From positions 745,672 through 809,671 of the forward strand of contig LR698958.1 in NCBI GenBank assembly GCA_902381685.1: DNA of 64,000 nucleotides. Direction: 5' to 3'. The notes under the pieces were generated by a model that did no database searches, was not told the DNA's origin, and was given only the letters and a program-made list of their open reading frames with translations. The DNA comes from Lachnospiraceae bacterium. GTDB taxonomy: Bacteria > Bacillota > Clostridia > Lachnospirales > Lachnospiraceae. The translations under genes were made by a program, and so were the position numbers. Positions 40,243 to 49,623 of this stretch are shown piece after piece (positions within the stretch are counted from its first letter, which is position 1; every line of letters starts with the position of its first letter).

Positions 40243-40785
40243 ATGGAGAAAAATAAATATAACGGAACAGAAACTGAAAAAAATTTAAGGACTGCATTTT
40301 CAGGAGAATCAGAGGCCAGAAATAAATATACATTTTTTGCTTCTGTTGCCAAGAAAGAGGGATATGAACAGATTGCCGCATTATTTCAGAAAACGGCAGA
40401 TAATGAAAAAGAACATGCAAAAATGTGGTTTAAAGAACTGAACGGAATTGGTAATACAACTCATAACCTTGCGTCAGCCGCTGAAGGAGAAAATTACGAG
40501 TGGACAGATATGTATGCAGGGTTTGCAGAAACAGCGGAAAAAGAAGGTTTTCCGGAACTTGCTGCAAAATTCCGATTGGTAGCTGAGATTGAGAAACACC
40601 ATGAGGAAAGATACAGAGCGTTATTAAAAAACGTAGAAACAGCAAAAGTATTTGAAAAGAGTGAGGTTAAGGTATGGGAGTGCAGAAATTGCGGGCATAT
40701 CGTGATAGGAACTTCCGCACCACAGATTTGCCCTGTATGTGCACACCCGCAGAGTTACTTTGAAGTAAGAGCAGAAAATTACTAA
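40243..40785 (+). CDS. rbr: Rubrerythrin
   Basis: A 180-aa oxidative stress protein that reduces hydrogen peroxide in anaerobes. The N-terminal ferritin-like diiron domain has ExxY ligands in [20 protein letters not shown] and NEKEHAKMW, repeated in [17 protein letters not shown] and [10 protein letters not shown]. The C-terminal rubredoxin domain has two CxxC motifs ([18 protein letters not shown]) for a Fe-Cys4 site. GTGAGGAGG precedes ATG 40243. The 200 bases upstream have no gene. Its 3' end nearly meets that of the convergent methyltransferase. Confidence 0.95.
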   Translation: MEKNKYNGTETEKNLRTAFSGESEARNKYTFFASVAKKEGYEQIAALFQKTADNEKEHAKMWFKELNGIGNTTHNLASAAEGENYEWTDMYAGFAETAEKEGFPELAAKFRLVAEIEKHHEERYRALLKNVETAKVFEKSEVKVWECRNCGHIVIGTSAPQICPVCAHPQSYFEVRAENY

Positions 40786-40801
40786 AAAATGGTGGTATGG
40801 C

Positions 40802-41977
40802 TTATTTTTTGCAATGAAAGAGTTGCTCTCCCATATACTGAATCACCCGTACATTGACAGCGTTTCCAAACTGTTTATATGCCTGACGGTCATTCGGATT
40901 ACAAATAAAAGTATCAGGAAAACTCTGAAGTCTTGCCGCTTCTCTTGGTGTAAGTCTTCTTCTGACAGAACCGATAACCGGAATCTGTACCATTGCCACT
41001 AACGCAGGGAAGACGCTCGGTCTTTTAACCCGTACGCCGGAAGGTCTGAATTGTATAAGTGCTTCCCAGACGGAAGAGCAGTCTTTTCCGCATTGCCATT
41101 CAAATTTTTTCTCGGTCATTGTAAAATCTTCTAAATTATTCCATTTCTCCCGCCATGAATCGATGAACTCTTTATTGTTTTCATATAACTGGCGGTTTTT
41201 CTGGATAAATTTCACCTTCCAATCAGCATATCCCAAATCGGTATAGTCATAAGTTTTGCCGAATTCATCGAACCAGATTGGAAATCCGATTACTTTTTCT
41301 TTAATGCCTTTGATAAACTCGTCCCAACAGATCAATACTTTTTCTTCATGCGAAGAGATATAATATTTCTCATCGACATCTGTAGTCTCGAGAATTCCCG
41401 AAGTCAAAAAGTTTATATCATCTTTACTTTTGTCCGGTAACTCAATATTCAGGTTTTGTATTCCCAGTGAACTGTGGATACCCAAAATAACGACACGTTC
41501 TCTAAATTGAGGAACGCCTAACTGGTGGGGGCTGATAATAATCGGTTCTTCAGTAATAATATATCCCAATTCATGAAGAGCGGATTTGATAACCCGCCAT
41601 GTATTTCCGTGGTCGTGTGAAGTCAAATTTCTGACATTCTCTAAAATAATATAAGGAGTCCGATGGTATTTCAGTATTCGTACGATTTCAAAAAATAAAG
41701 TACCTCTTGTTTCGTCCTCAAATCCCTTTTGGTAGCCTGCTTTTGAAAATGCCTGACATGGAAATCCGGCACAGAGGACGTCATGCTCAGGGATATCTTC
41801 CTCATGGACATCTCGAATATTAATTCCTGCATCTACACCGTAATTGGTTTTATATGTTTCAATTGCGTACTTATCTATTTCCGATGCAAATACACATTCC
41901 CCGCCGAGGTTATGCATTGCCTGATGAAAACCGCCTATTCCTGCGAACAGGTCGATAAATTTAAATGGTTTTAACAT
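40802..41977 (-). CDS. DNA (cytosine-5-)-methyltransferase, orphan
   Basis: A 391-aa enzyme with the C5-methyltransferase motifs: I FIDLFAGIGGFHQAM, IV GFPCQAFSKAG (catalytic Cys), VI ENVRNL, VIII QFRERVVILG, and IX/X LTPREAARLQSFPDTF then QFGNAVNVRVI. The target recognition region lies between about 205 and 320. AAGGAGAAAA precedes the ATG on the - strand. No restriction gene is adjacent; the candidate nuclease at 7887-9209 is the only possible partner in the window. Solitary methyltransferases may be anti-restriction or regulatory. Confidence 0.94.
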   Translation of the reverse strand: MLKPFKFIDLFAGIGGFHQAMHNLGGECVFASEIDKYAIETYKTNYGVDAGINIRDVHEEDIPEHDVLCAGFPCQAFSKAGYQKGFEDETRGTLFFEIVRILKYHRTPYIILENVRNLTSHDHGNTWRVIKSALHELGYIITEEPIIISPHQLGVPQFRERVVILGIHSSLGIQNLNIELPDKSKDDINFLTSGILETTDVDEKYYISSHEEKVLICWDEFIKGIKEKVIGFPIWFDEFGKTYDYTDLGYADWKVKFIQKNRQLYENNKEFIDSWREKWNNLEDFTMTEKKFEWQCGKDCSSVWEALIQFRPSGVRVKRPSVFPALVAMVQIPVIGSVRRRLTPREAARLQSFPDTFICNPNDRQAYKQFGNAVNVRVIQYMGEQLFHCKK

Positions 41978-42128
41978 TTTTTTCTCCTTGTAGTTATTGT
42001 TTATATAAATAAATTTTCAGATATGTCGTCAGATTTCTGTATAATCAAAGTTTATAAAGTATATCAGAAAAAGATTAAAAAATCCACATTTTAAGTGAGA
42101 AGAATTTTATTCTATCACAATCCGCCCG

Positions 42129-42157
42129 TTGTACAAACTTCAAACCTATAGTATAAT
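42129..42157 (+). promoter_or_regulatory. Candidate promoter for the 42215 operon
   Basis: TTGTAC (42129-42134) and TATAAT (42152-42157) are spaced 17 bases apart, 57 bases before ATG 42215, after a 150-base gene-free stretch. Confidence 0.55.
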
Positions 42158-42214
42158 TCATCATAGTTGTTACTATAACACAAATTCAAATGATATGGGT
42201 AAGGAAGTGACATC

Positions 42215-42505
42215 ATGATAGAGTTAAAGGGCATGATTAGTATACAACTGTTAAAAAAAGAAGCATTTTGCGGAAGTGACGAGAAAATGCGTTACCGATT
42301 ATATAAAGAGGAAACGGACGGAGAAGTAAAACTGGCAGTTGCATACTGGTTTACTCCTTATTGCTGGCAGACAACTCCGAAAGAAGAAAAAACAATACGA
42401 TATTTTGAATTTAACACGGAAGGAATTTGGCAGGCGGTAGAGTGGCTGAATGCTATTTCGGAAGAAAGGAAAAACGATGAACGGGAAGAAGATTCGGATA
42501 ATTAA
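42215..42505 (+). CDS. Hypothetical 96-aa protein
   Basis: A soluble protein (MIELKGMISIQLLKKEAFCG, YRLYKEETDGEVKLAVAYWF, EFNTEGIWQAVEWLNAISEE) with an acidic tail. No family recognised. AAGGAAGTGAC precedes the ATG. It overlaps the next gene by 29 bases and appears to start an operon running through the RsmH paralogue. Confidence 0.6.
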   Translation: MIELKGMISIQLLKKEAFCGSDEKMRYRLYKEETDGEVKLAVAYWFTPYCWQTTPKEEKTIRYFEFNTEGIWQAVEWLNAISEERKNDEREEDSDN

Positions 42506-42887
42506 GAAAAATGACGAGTATTCTATGGAATATCAGATTGGAGATATTTTTACGGTGGACGGCACATGGTACGGTGGTGTAAATGTGAGAAGTGCATCGG
42601 GAGTACCGCTGTCACTTGACAAAGAAGAGTACGAAGAAGTGGAGGAACGGCAGGCGCGCAAGATTGATTTGTATTCGTATCAGTTAGGAGTAATGGACTG
42701 TCTTTGCGAAATGGTGGGAGAAGGCATAAAACCAACGGCGGTCAGCCGAAAGTTTGATACCGAAGAAGAGCGTGATTCCTGTGAGGAGGAAGTAAAGAAA
42801 CTTTGCGATAAGTACGGAATTTTATACAGGAAAGAAGAAAAATATTTTTATATATTTTTCACAGATGAGAACAAGTTGAAAGAATAG
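42477..42887 (+). CDS. Hypothetical 136-aa protein
   Basis: ATG 42477 (GAAAGGAAAA upstream) gives MNGKKIRIIKKNDEYSMEYQ, a beta-rich N-terminal part (GDIFTVDGTWYGGVNVRSAS) that might be a small SH3-like barrel, and a charged helical C-terminal part (TEEERDSCEEEVKKLCDKYG) with a closing YFYIFF strand. No family recognised. It lies between the 96-aa gene and the RsmH paralogue, with a 24-base gap to the latter. Confidence 0.55.
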   Translation: MNGKKIRIIKKNDEYSMEYQIGDIFTVDGTWYGGVNVRSASGVPLSLDKEEYEEVEERQARKIDLYSYQLGVMDCLCEMVGEGIKPTAVSRKFDTEEERDSCEEEVKKLCDKYGILYRKEEKYFYIFFTDENKLKE

Positions 42888-42911
42888 AAAAGATAAGATA
42901 AGGGGCAGAGA

Positions 42912-43961
42912 ATGGAGAATCAGGAAAAACAGCATAAAAGGCGTGTGAGATACAAAGGGACACACCCAAGAAACTACAAAGAGAGATATAAAGAATTGCA
43001 GCCGGAGAAATATCCGGAGACGATAGAGAAAGTAATCCGCAAAGGAAGCACTCCGGTAGGAATGCACATTTCCATCTGTGTGAAAGAAATTTTAGATTTT
43101 TTACAGATTCAGCCGGGGCAGAGAGGGTTAGATGCGACACTTGGATATGGAGGGCATACATTGGAGATGCTCAAATGTCTGAAAGGCGAGGGACATTTGT
43201 ATGCGTTGGACGTAGATACGGTAGAATCGGCGAAAACGAAAGAACGTTTGCAGAAACTCGGATACGGTGAAGAAATTTTGACAATCAAAAATATAAATTT
43301 CAGGGACATTGATAAAGTGTGTGAGGAGGCCGGCAAGTTTGATTTCGTGCTGGCAGATTTAGGAGTGTCTTCCATGCAGATTGATAATCCTGAACGGGGA
43401 TTTACTTATAAGAAAGAAGGTCCGTTAGATTTGCGCTTAAATCAGAAAAAGGGCGTGTCAGCGGCAGAGAGATTGAAAGAAGTTACAATGGAAGAACTGG
43501 AAGGCATGTTTGTGGAAAATGCGGACGAGCCTTATGCACATGAGATTGCAGAGAAGATTTTTGCAAAACTGAGAAGAGGAGAAGCGATAGATACAACGAC
43601 AAAATTGCAGCAGATAATTGAGGAAGCATTGAAGTTTATACCGGAAAAAGAAAGAAAAGAGGCGGTAAAAAAGTCATGTCAGAGAACATTTCAGGCTCTG
43701 CGCATTGATGTGAACAGTGAGTTTGAAGTGTTGTATGAGTTTATGGAGAAACTTCCGAATGTGCTGAAAGAAGGAGGAAGAGTTGCGATTCTGACATTCC
43801 ATTCGGGAGAGGACAGAATTGTAAAGAGAGCTTTTAAAGAATTAAAAAGAGCGGGTGTTTACAGTGACATTGCAAACGATGTTATACGTCCGTCTGCGGA
43901 GGAATGTAACTATAACAGCCGTGCAAAATCAACAAAAATGAGATGGGCGATTAAGGCCTAA
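42912..43961 (+). CDS. RsmH-family rRNA methyltransferase paralogue
   Basis: A 349-aa SAM-dependent methyltransferase of the MraW/RsmH family (N4 of C1402 in 16S rRNA). The core shows LDATLGYGGHTLEML, LYALDVDT, FDFVLADLGVSSMQID, NPERGFTYKKEGPLDLRLN and RVAILTFHSGEDRIVKRAF. It differs from the canonical cell-division-cluster RsmH by a 45-residue basic N-terminal extension (HKRRVRYKGTHPRNYKERYK) and by HISICVKEIL in place of the usual HVPVLL start. No mraZ or fts genes are nearby, so this is probably a second copy with its own target. Confidence 0.85.
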   Translation: MENQEKQHKRRVRYKGTHPRNYKERYKELQPEKYPETIEKVIRKGSTPVGMHISICVKEILDFLQIQPGQRGLDATLGYGGHTLEMLKCLKGEGHLYALDVDTVESAKTKERLQKLGYGEEILTIKNINFRDIDKVCEEAGKFDFVLADLGVSSMQIDNPERGFTYKKEGPLDLRLNQKKGVSAAERLKEVTMEELEGMFVENADEPYAHEIAEKIFAKLRRGEAIDTTTKLQQIIEEALKFIPEKERKEAVKKSCQRTFQALRIDVNSEFEVLYEFMEKLPNVLKEGGRVAILTFHSGEDRIVKRAFKELKRAGVYSDIANDVIRPSAEECNYNSRAKSTKMRWAIKA

Positions 43962-43984
43962 AAAGTGTATAGTAAGAGGTTTAT

Positions 43985-44512
43985 ATGGAGTTTGAAGAGT
44001 TAAGAAAAGAACATAAAATATTTGCTTACCACATAAGTCCAAGTTATGGAGTAGAAGGAGATGAAGGTGGATTTTCCATAGAAATATATGGAAATGGAAA
44101 CTTAAGATACTGTATATATAAATTATTTGAGGAAATCAATACACTTGAGATGTTTAAACTCACAAAAGAACAGGTGTATCAGTTGTTCAGGATTATTCAG
44201 GAGAATGAGAAGAAACTGGAAAGTATACCGACTTATCTTGAAGATGGAAAAGAACATAAAAATTGCAATGAATTTGAATTTTTAGGGCGTGGAAAGATTT
44301 ATACGGGAGATGTTTCCAAGACATTTCTGCCGTTGGAGAGACTGAAAAATAAAGAGTATTATAAGGCTTATAAAGAAACGATGAAATGGAACAATCTTTT
44401 ATATGATATTTTTGAAAAGGTATCTGCCTGTTTGAAAAAGTCGGGAATTCTATTATCACCGGAATCCTGTGAGTTGAGTGAAGATTGTAAAATAAGGGTA
44501 ACGTGGAAATAA
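43985..44512 (+). CDS. Hypothetical 175-aa protein
   Basis: A soluble protein with mixed alpha/beta character (HKIFAYHISPSYGVEGDEGG, FSIEIYGNGNLRYCIYKLFE, FKLTKEQVYQLFRIIQENEK). No family recognised. AAGAGG precedes the ATG. It sits between the RsmH paralogue and sbcD, and its stop lies 15 bases before the sbcD start, so all may be co-transcribed. Confidence 0.6.
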   Translation: MEFEELRKEHKIFAYHISPSYGVEGDEGGFSIEIYGNGNLRYCIYKLFEEINTLEMFKLTKEQVYQLFRIIQENEKKLESIPTYLEDGKEHKNCNEFEFLGRGKIYTGDVSKTFLPLERLKNKEYYKAYKETMKWNNLLYDIFEKVSACLKKSGILLSPESCELSEDCKIRVTWK

Positions 44513-44526
44513 TCTGGGAGGAGAAT

Positions 44527-45657
44527 ATGAAATTTATTCATTTATCGGATCTGCATATCGGGAAAAGAGTTAATGAATTTTCGATGATAGAAGATCAGAA
44601 ATATATTTTGCGGCAGGTTATTGAACTTGTACAGGAAGAAAGACCGGACGGTGTTCTGCTGGCGGGGGATATTTACGATAAACCTGTTCCGTCAGCGGAA
44701 GCCGTGCAGGTTTTTGATGAGTTTTTAAATGGTCTTGCAGAACAGAAAGTTTCTATATTTATTATCAGTGGAAATCACGATTCACCGGAACGTCTTGCTT
44801 TTGGAGGGAATCTTCTGAAGAATACGGGAGTGTATGTTTCTCCCGTTTTTCGGGAAATTCCAAAGGCAATTGCGATGTATGATGAGTATGGGGAGGTGAA
44901 TGTGTATTTACTTCCGTTTATTAAACCGGCATATGTAAAACAGGTTATGCCAAAAGAGAATGTGGAGACTTATCAGGAGGCAGTTCAGACGATAATTGAG
45001 CATATGGAAATTGATAATGAGAAGCGAAATATTATTTTGGCACATCAGTTTGTGACAGGGGCGGCAAGATGCGATTCGGAGGAAGTGTCTGTAGGCGGTT
45101 TAGATAATATAGACGCTTCTGTTTTTGCGCCGTTTGATTATGTGGCTTTGGGACATATTCATGGCAGACAGAGTATCAGCAGGGAGGAAGTGCGGTATTG
45201 CGGAACTTTGCTGAAATATTCTTTTTCTGAAAGCAGGCAGAAGAAAACTGTTACTATCGTGGAGATGAAAGAAAAGGGAAATGTTGCCATTAGGGAAATA
45301 TCTTTATCGCCAAAACATGATATGCGTGAGATAAAAGGAACATACGGGGAAGTGACGGCGAGGGAGTTTTATCAGGGGAGTGCCACTGATGATTATCTTC
45401 ACATTACTCTCACCGATGAGGAAGATATTTTGGACGCAATAAACAGACTTAGGGTGATTTATCCCAATATTATGAAGATGGATTATGATAATACACGCAC
45501 ACGAAATAAGCAGTGTGTGGGAGAAATTGAGCAGGTAGAGAAAAAAACGCCGTCAGAATTATTTGGAGAACTTTATCTTTTACAAAATAATCAGGAAATG
45601 TCTGAGGAGCAGAATGTGTTTTTAAAAAATCTGATTGAGAAAATCTGGGAGGAATAG
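44527..45657 (+). CDS. sbcD: Exonuclease SbcCD subunit D
   Basis: A 376-aa Mre11-type nuclease. Metal-binding motifs are intact: LSDLHIGKR, LLAGDIYDK, ISGNHDSPER, AHQFVTG and LGHIHGRQ. It cleaves hairpins and DNA-protein blocks with SbcC. ATG 44527 is chosen since GGGAGGAG precedes it; an in-frame start 8 codons upstream overlaps the previous gene. sbcC follows after 3 bases. Confidence 0.96.
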   Translation: MKFIHLSDLHIGKRVNEFSMIEDQKYILRQVIELVQEERPDGVLLAGDIYDKPVPSAEAVQVFDEFLNGLAEQKVSIFIISGNHDSPERLAFGGNLLKNTGVYVSPVFREIPKAIAMYDEYGEVNVYLLPFIKPAYVKQVMPKENVETYQEAVQTIIEHMEIDNEKRNIILAHQFVTGAARCDSEEVSVGGLDNIDASVFAPFDYVALGHIHGRQSISREEVRYCGTLLKYSFSESRQKKTVTIVEMKEKGNVAIREISLSPKHDMREIKGTYGEVTAREFYQGSATDDYLHITLTDEEDILDAINRLRVIYPNIMKMDYDNTRTRNKQCVGEIEQVEKKTPSELFGELYLLQNNQEMSEEQNVFLKNLIEKIWEE

Positions 45658-45660
45658 ACA

Positions 45661-48387
45661 ATGAAACCGTTGCAACTGAAACTATCTGCATTTGGACCGT
45701 ATGCTGATGAAACGGTTATTGATTTCACTCTTTTGGGAGAAAAGGGACTATATTTAATTACAGGTGATACGGGAGCGGGAAAAACAACGATATTCGATGC
45801 CATTACATTTGCATTATATGGTGAAGCGAGCGGAAATAACAGAGGGGCAGATATGCTGAGAAGCCAATATGCCAATCCGGGTACGCCTACATTTGTGGAA
45901 ATGCGCTTTCTATATCGGCAGGAGGAATATGAAATCAGACGAAATCCGGAATATATAAGACCTGCGAAAAAGGGCGGAGGCATGACAACGGAGAAAGCGG
46001 ACGCCATGTTATCTTACCCTGACGGAAGAATTGTGACAAAGATGAAGGAAGTGACAAAAGCGATTATTGAACTGATAGGGCTTGACAGAAATCAGTTTAC
46101 CCAGATTGCCATGATTGCGCAGGGAGATTTTTTGAAACTTCTTTTTGCAAAAACGGAAGAGAGAAGTAAAATTTTCCGAGAGATTTTCGATACAAAAAAA
46201 TATCAGATTTTACAGGACAGACTTAAGGCAGAAAAAAACAGTTTGGATAAAGAATATCAGGATATTTCAAAAAGTATACAGCAGTATATGGAAGGAATTC
46301 AGGGAGAAAAAGAAGAGCAGGTAACAGCAGAAGTCCGCTTAGGGAATTTGTCGGCTCTTCTTGAGGAAGAAAATAATGAGATTGCAAGGCTGACTGAAGA
46401 ATTGGCGCACATGGAAAATGAACTGGAAAAATTGAACCGACAGATTGGAAAGGCAGAAACAGAAGAGAAAAATCGGAAAGAACTTCAGAAACTGGAAGAA
46501 AATCTGCAATTTCAGGAAGAAAGACTAGCGCAGGCAAAACAAAAATTGTCTGAGGAAACAAAGAGAGAACCGGAAAGAGAAAAATTACGTGCGGAGATTA
46601 TTTTAAGCGAAGAAAAATTACCTCTATACGATGAGGCAGATCAGGTAAAAGCAGAGTACAATTCCATTCAAGTACGCTTACAATCTGTTAAAAATGAACT
46701 GGCACAGTCGAAGGAGAGAGAAGAAAAATATAATCAGAATGTTGTCCTGATGAAAGAACAATTGGAAAAACTTGCATCTGCAGATACCGAAAAGGTACGT
46801 TTAGAAAACGAGAGGGCAGTGCTGGAGGAGAACAAAAATAAGGTTCGTCTTTTGAAGAAAATGCTTGTGGAGTATAAAGGAATTTCAAAGAGGCTGACTG
46901 AGTTACAACAGCAGTATCAGACCGCTATGTTAAAAGGTCAGAAAAAGCAGCAGGAATATGAAAAACTGGAGAGAAATTTTCTGGATTCTCAGGCGGGACT
47001 GCTTGCACAAAAATTAAAAGAAGGGGAACCTTGTCTTGTCTGCGGAGCAATCCACCACTTAAATCCGGCGAAAATTACACGGAGAGTCTGTACGGAAGAG
47101 GAATTGAGAGAGGTGAAACGGCAGAGTACAATACTTATGGAAAAGGCGACGATGCTCAGCGTAGAGGCGGGAAAAGCGAAAGGGGAGTTGGATACTGCCC
47201 GAAGAAATATCGAGGAGAGAGCAGACGAAATTTTTGGAAAACGCGTGGAGTCCATTTACACGGAACTGGAAAACCGGATAGGAGAACTGGCAAAAGCAGA
47301 TGAAGAGATGAGAAAAAAATGGTCTGTCTTAGAAAAAAAGGCAGAGGAAAAAATCCGGTATGAGCAACAACTGCCCCAAATAGAAAAGTTGCAGAAGGAA
47401 GAAGAACAGAAGGGGAAAGAATTGGAACATTTGCAGGTGAAATGTCACACAGAATGCGATACTTTACAGAAACAAATGATGAAATTAAAAGAAAGTCTTT
47501 TGTTTTCTTCCAAAGCAGAAATATTGGACGATATTGAGTTGAAAAAGAGAACACGAAAGAGCATGGAACAGGCGTATGAATCTGCAAGACAGGAGACAGA
47601 GAAGATAGCAGGGCAGATAAAAGAAGACTGTGCAAGAATAAGTACGTTGAAAGAACAGTTGGAAAAAGTAAATGAAAATTCTCTTGAGGAATTAATGAAA
47701 AAACAGAGAGAATTACAGAAAGAAAGGACAACTTTGCTTGCGGACAGAGAAAATTTAGTTTCCATGTATAAATCTAACGGACAGATAAAAGAAGCAGTTG
47801 AAAGACAGTACGGTGCCATGAAAACAATAGAGAAAAAACAGGTGCTTGTTAAGGCGTTATCTGATACAGCAAACGGAAACGTTGCAGGGAAAGATAAGGT
47901 TATGCTGGAAACATATATTCAGATTTCGTATTTTCATCGTATTATTGCCAGAGCGAATACACGCTTTATGGTCATGTCCGGAGGGCAGTACGAATTAAAA
48001 CGAAGAGAGGAAACAAAAGATCAGAGAAGTCAGACCGGGTTGGAGTTAGATGTTATTGACCATTATAATGGTTCCGTAAGAAACGTAAAGACACTTTCCG
48101 GAGGGGAGGCTTTTCAGGCATCATTGTCTTTGGCACTGGGACTTTCGGACGAAATACAGTCTTTGGCAGGGGGAATACAACTGGATACGATGTTCATTGA
48201 CGAGGGGTTCGGTTCTTTGGACGAGGAGGCGCTGGAGCAGGCGATGAAGGCGCTGTATCGCCTTGCAGACGGAAACAGGCTGGTTGGGATTATTTCTCAC
48301 GTTTCCGAATTAAAAGAGAGAATAGACAAACAGATTATTGTAAAGAAAGAGAAATCACAGGGAAGCAGTGTGCGTGTGATTGGATAA
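45661..48387 (+). CDS. sbcC: Exonuclease SbcCD subunit C
   Basis: A 908-aa Rad50-like SMC ATPase. N-terminal Walker A GDTGAGKTTIFDAI, long coiled coils on both sides of a zinc hook CLVC near residues 458-461, and C-terminal signature LSGGEAFQASLSLALGLSD with Walker B MFIDEGFGSLDEEAL. The length is at the lower end of the family's normal range. It overlaps no other gene but its stop runs 10 bases before the FliB start. Confidence 0.96.
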   Translation: MKPLQLKLSAFGPYADETVIDFTLLGEKGLYLITGDTGAGKTTIFDAITFALYGEASGNNRGADMLRSQYANPGTPTFVEMRFLYRQEEYEIRRNPEYIRPAKKGGGMTTEKADAMLSYPDGRIVTKMKEVTKAIIELIGLDRNQFTQIAMIAQGDFLKLLFAKTEERSKIFREIFDTKKYQILQDRLKAEKNSLDKEYQDISKSIQQYMEGIQGEKEEQVTAEVRLGNLSALLEEENNEIARLTEELAHMENELEKLNRQIGKAETEEKNRKELQKLEENLQFQEERLAQAKQKLSEETKREPEREKLRAEIILSEEKLPLYDEADQVKAEYNSIQVRLQSVKNELAQSKEREEKYNQNVVLMKEQLEKLASADTEKVRLENERAVLEENKNKVRLLKKMLVEYKGISKRLTELQQQYQTAMLKGQKKQQEYEKLERNFLDSQAGLLAQKLKEGEPCLVCGAIHHLNPAKITRRVCTEEELREVKRQSTILMEKATMLSVEAGKAKGELDTARRNIEERADEIFGKRVESIYTELENRIGELAKADEEMRKKWSVLEKKAEEKIRYEQQLPQIEKLQKEEEQKGKELEHLQVKCHTECDTLQKQMMKLKESLLFSSKAEILDDIELKKRTRKSMEQAYESARQETEKIAGQIKEDCARISTLKEQLEKVNENSLEELMKKQRELQKERTTLLADRENLVSMYKSNGQIKEAVERQYGAMKTIEKKQVLVKALSDTANGNVAGKDKVMLETYIQISYFHRIIARANTRFMVMSGGQYELKRREETKDQRSQTGLELDVIDHYNGSVRNVKTLSGGEAFQASLSLALGLSDEIQSLAGGIQLDTMFIDEGFGSLDEEALEQAMKALYRLADGNRLVGIISHVSELKERIDKQIIVKKEKSQGSSVRVIG

Positions 48388-48397
48388 GCGAGGGAAA

Positions 48398-49552
48398 ATG
48401 AGATATACAGTACCACATTATTATTGCAAATTTCAATGTACGGCATCAGAATGTCAGGATACATGCTGTGCGGGCTGGAAAATAGTAATTGATGAGAAAA
48501 CATTGAAAAAATATAGAGAGGTAAAAGGTCCTTTCGGGAATCGTCTTCAAAATTCGATTGACTGGGAAGAGGAAACTTTTTTACAGTATGACGGAAGATG
48601 CGCTTTCTTAAATGAAGAAAATCTGTGTGATATCTATACGGAGGCCGGAGAAAAGATGTTTTGTAAAACATGCCGTCTGTATCCGAGGCACATAGAAGAA
48701 TTTCAAGGAGAAAGAGAGATTTCTCTATCGTTATCCTGCATGGAGGCCGGCAAGCTGATTTTGGGCTGCAAAGAGTCCGTGAAATTTGTTTCGCTGGAAA
48801 AAGATGTGCGGGAAAAGGAAGATGAAACATTTGATTTCCTGCTGTACGGGAAATTGTCAGACACGAGAGAAGTGATTTTTCGGATTTTGCAGAATAGAAC
48901 CTTGCCGATAAAACTTCGTCTGTCCATGGTGTTGGCACTGGCGCATGACATGGAGATAAAAGTGGCAAAACAGCAGCTTTTTCAGGTGGACGATGTGCTG
49001 AGAAGGTATGAAGATGAGTCGGCACCGGAGCGGTTTGCAAAGAAACTGGGCAACAGTATTTCCGGAAGCCGTCAGAGAAAGAAACTTATGCAGGAAATGT
49101 TTAAGGGGTTTGAGCAGTTTGAGGTGTTGAACAAAACATGGCCGGCATATTTAAAAGAATTGAAGAAAACTATTTTTAACCAGAGTGAGGAAATGTATGA
49201 GGAAAACAGAAGACATTTCACAACAGAGGTTTTAGAAAAAGAAGTGTGGACAGAACAGTTGATGGTCTACTTTGTATTTACCTATTTTTGCGGCGCGGTT
49301 TATGACGGAGAGATTTATGCAAAAATGCAGATGGCAGTCGCAAGCACGCTTTTAATTGAAGAATTGGCGATGGCAGTCTGGCAGCAGAATCATTGTATTC
49401 TTACTTTTTCTGCATTTGTGGATATTGCTCACAGGTATTCGAGAGAAATGGAACATTCGGACATAAATCTGAATCGTATTGAGGAAACCGTAAAACAAAA
49501 AGAATGCTTTCAACTGAAAAATTTACTGAAAGTGATAAATGAAATACAATAG
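48398..49552 (+). CDS. fliB: Flagellin lysine-N-methylase FliB
   Basis: A 384-aa protein. The N-terminal cysteine cluster (YYCKFQCTASECQDTCCAGW; then DGRCAFLNEENLCDIY and MFCKTCRLYPRH) is the FliB signature, probably binding an iron-sulfur cluster or zinc; FliB methylates lysines of flagellin in Salmonella. No flagellar genes are in the window, so the substrate here may be another protein. ATG 48398 follows GCGAGGG; a TTG six codons earlier overlaps sbcC. Confidence 0.88.
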   Translation: MRYTVPHYYCKFQCTASECQDTCCAGWKIVIDEKTLKKYREVKGPFGNRLQNSIDWEEETFLQYDGRCAFLNEENLCDIYTEAGEKMFCKTCRLYPRHIEEFQGEREISLSLSCMEAGKLILGCKESVKFVSLEKDVREKEDETFDFLLYGKLSDTREVIFRILQNRTLPIKLRLSMVLALAHDMEIKVAKQQLFQVDDVLRRYEDESAPERFAKKLGNSISGSRQRKKLMQEMFKGFEQFEVLNKTWPAYLKELKKTIFNQSEEMYEENRRHFTTEVLEKEVWTEQLMVYFVFTYFCGAVYDGEIYAKMQMAVASTLLIEELAMAVWQQNHCILTFSAFVDIAHRYSREMEHSDINLNRIEETVKQKECFQLKNLLKVINEIQ

Positions 49553-49623
49553 GAATCTTTTTTAGAATATGTTATAATATTTTACAATGTGGACGAAAAA
49601 GAGGAGAGGAGACAAATTACAAA

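Noticed and set aside
46223-47819. Several long - strand frames inside sbcC
   Set aside because: Antisense shadows of Glu/Lys-rich coiled-coil coding sequence.
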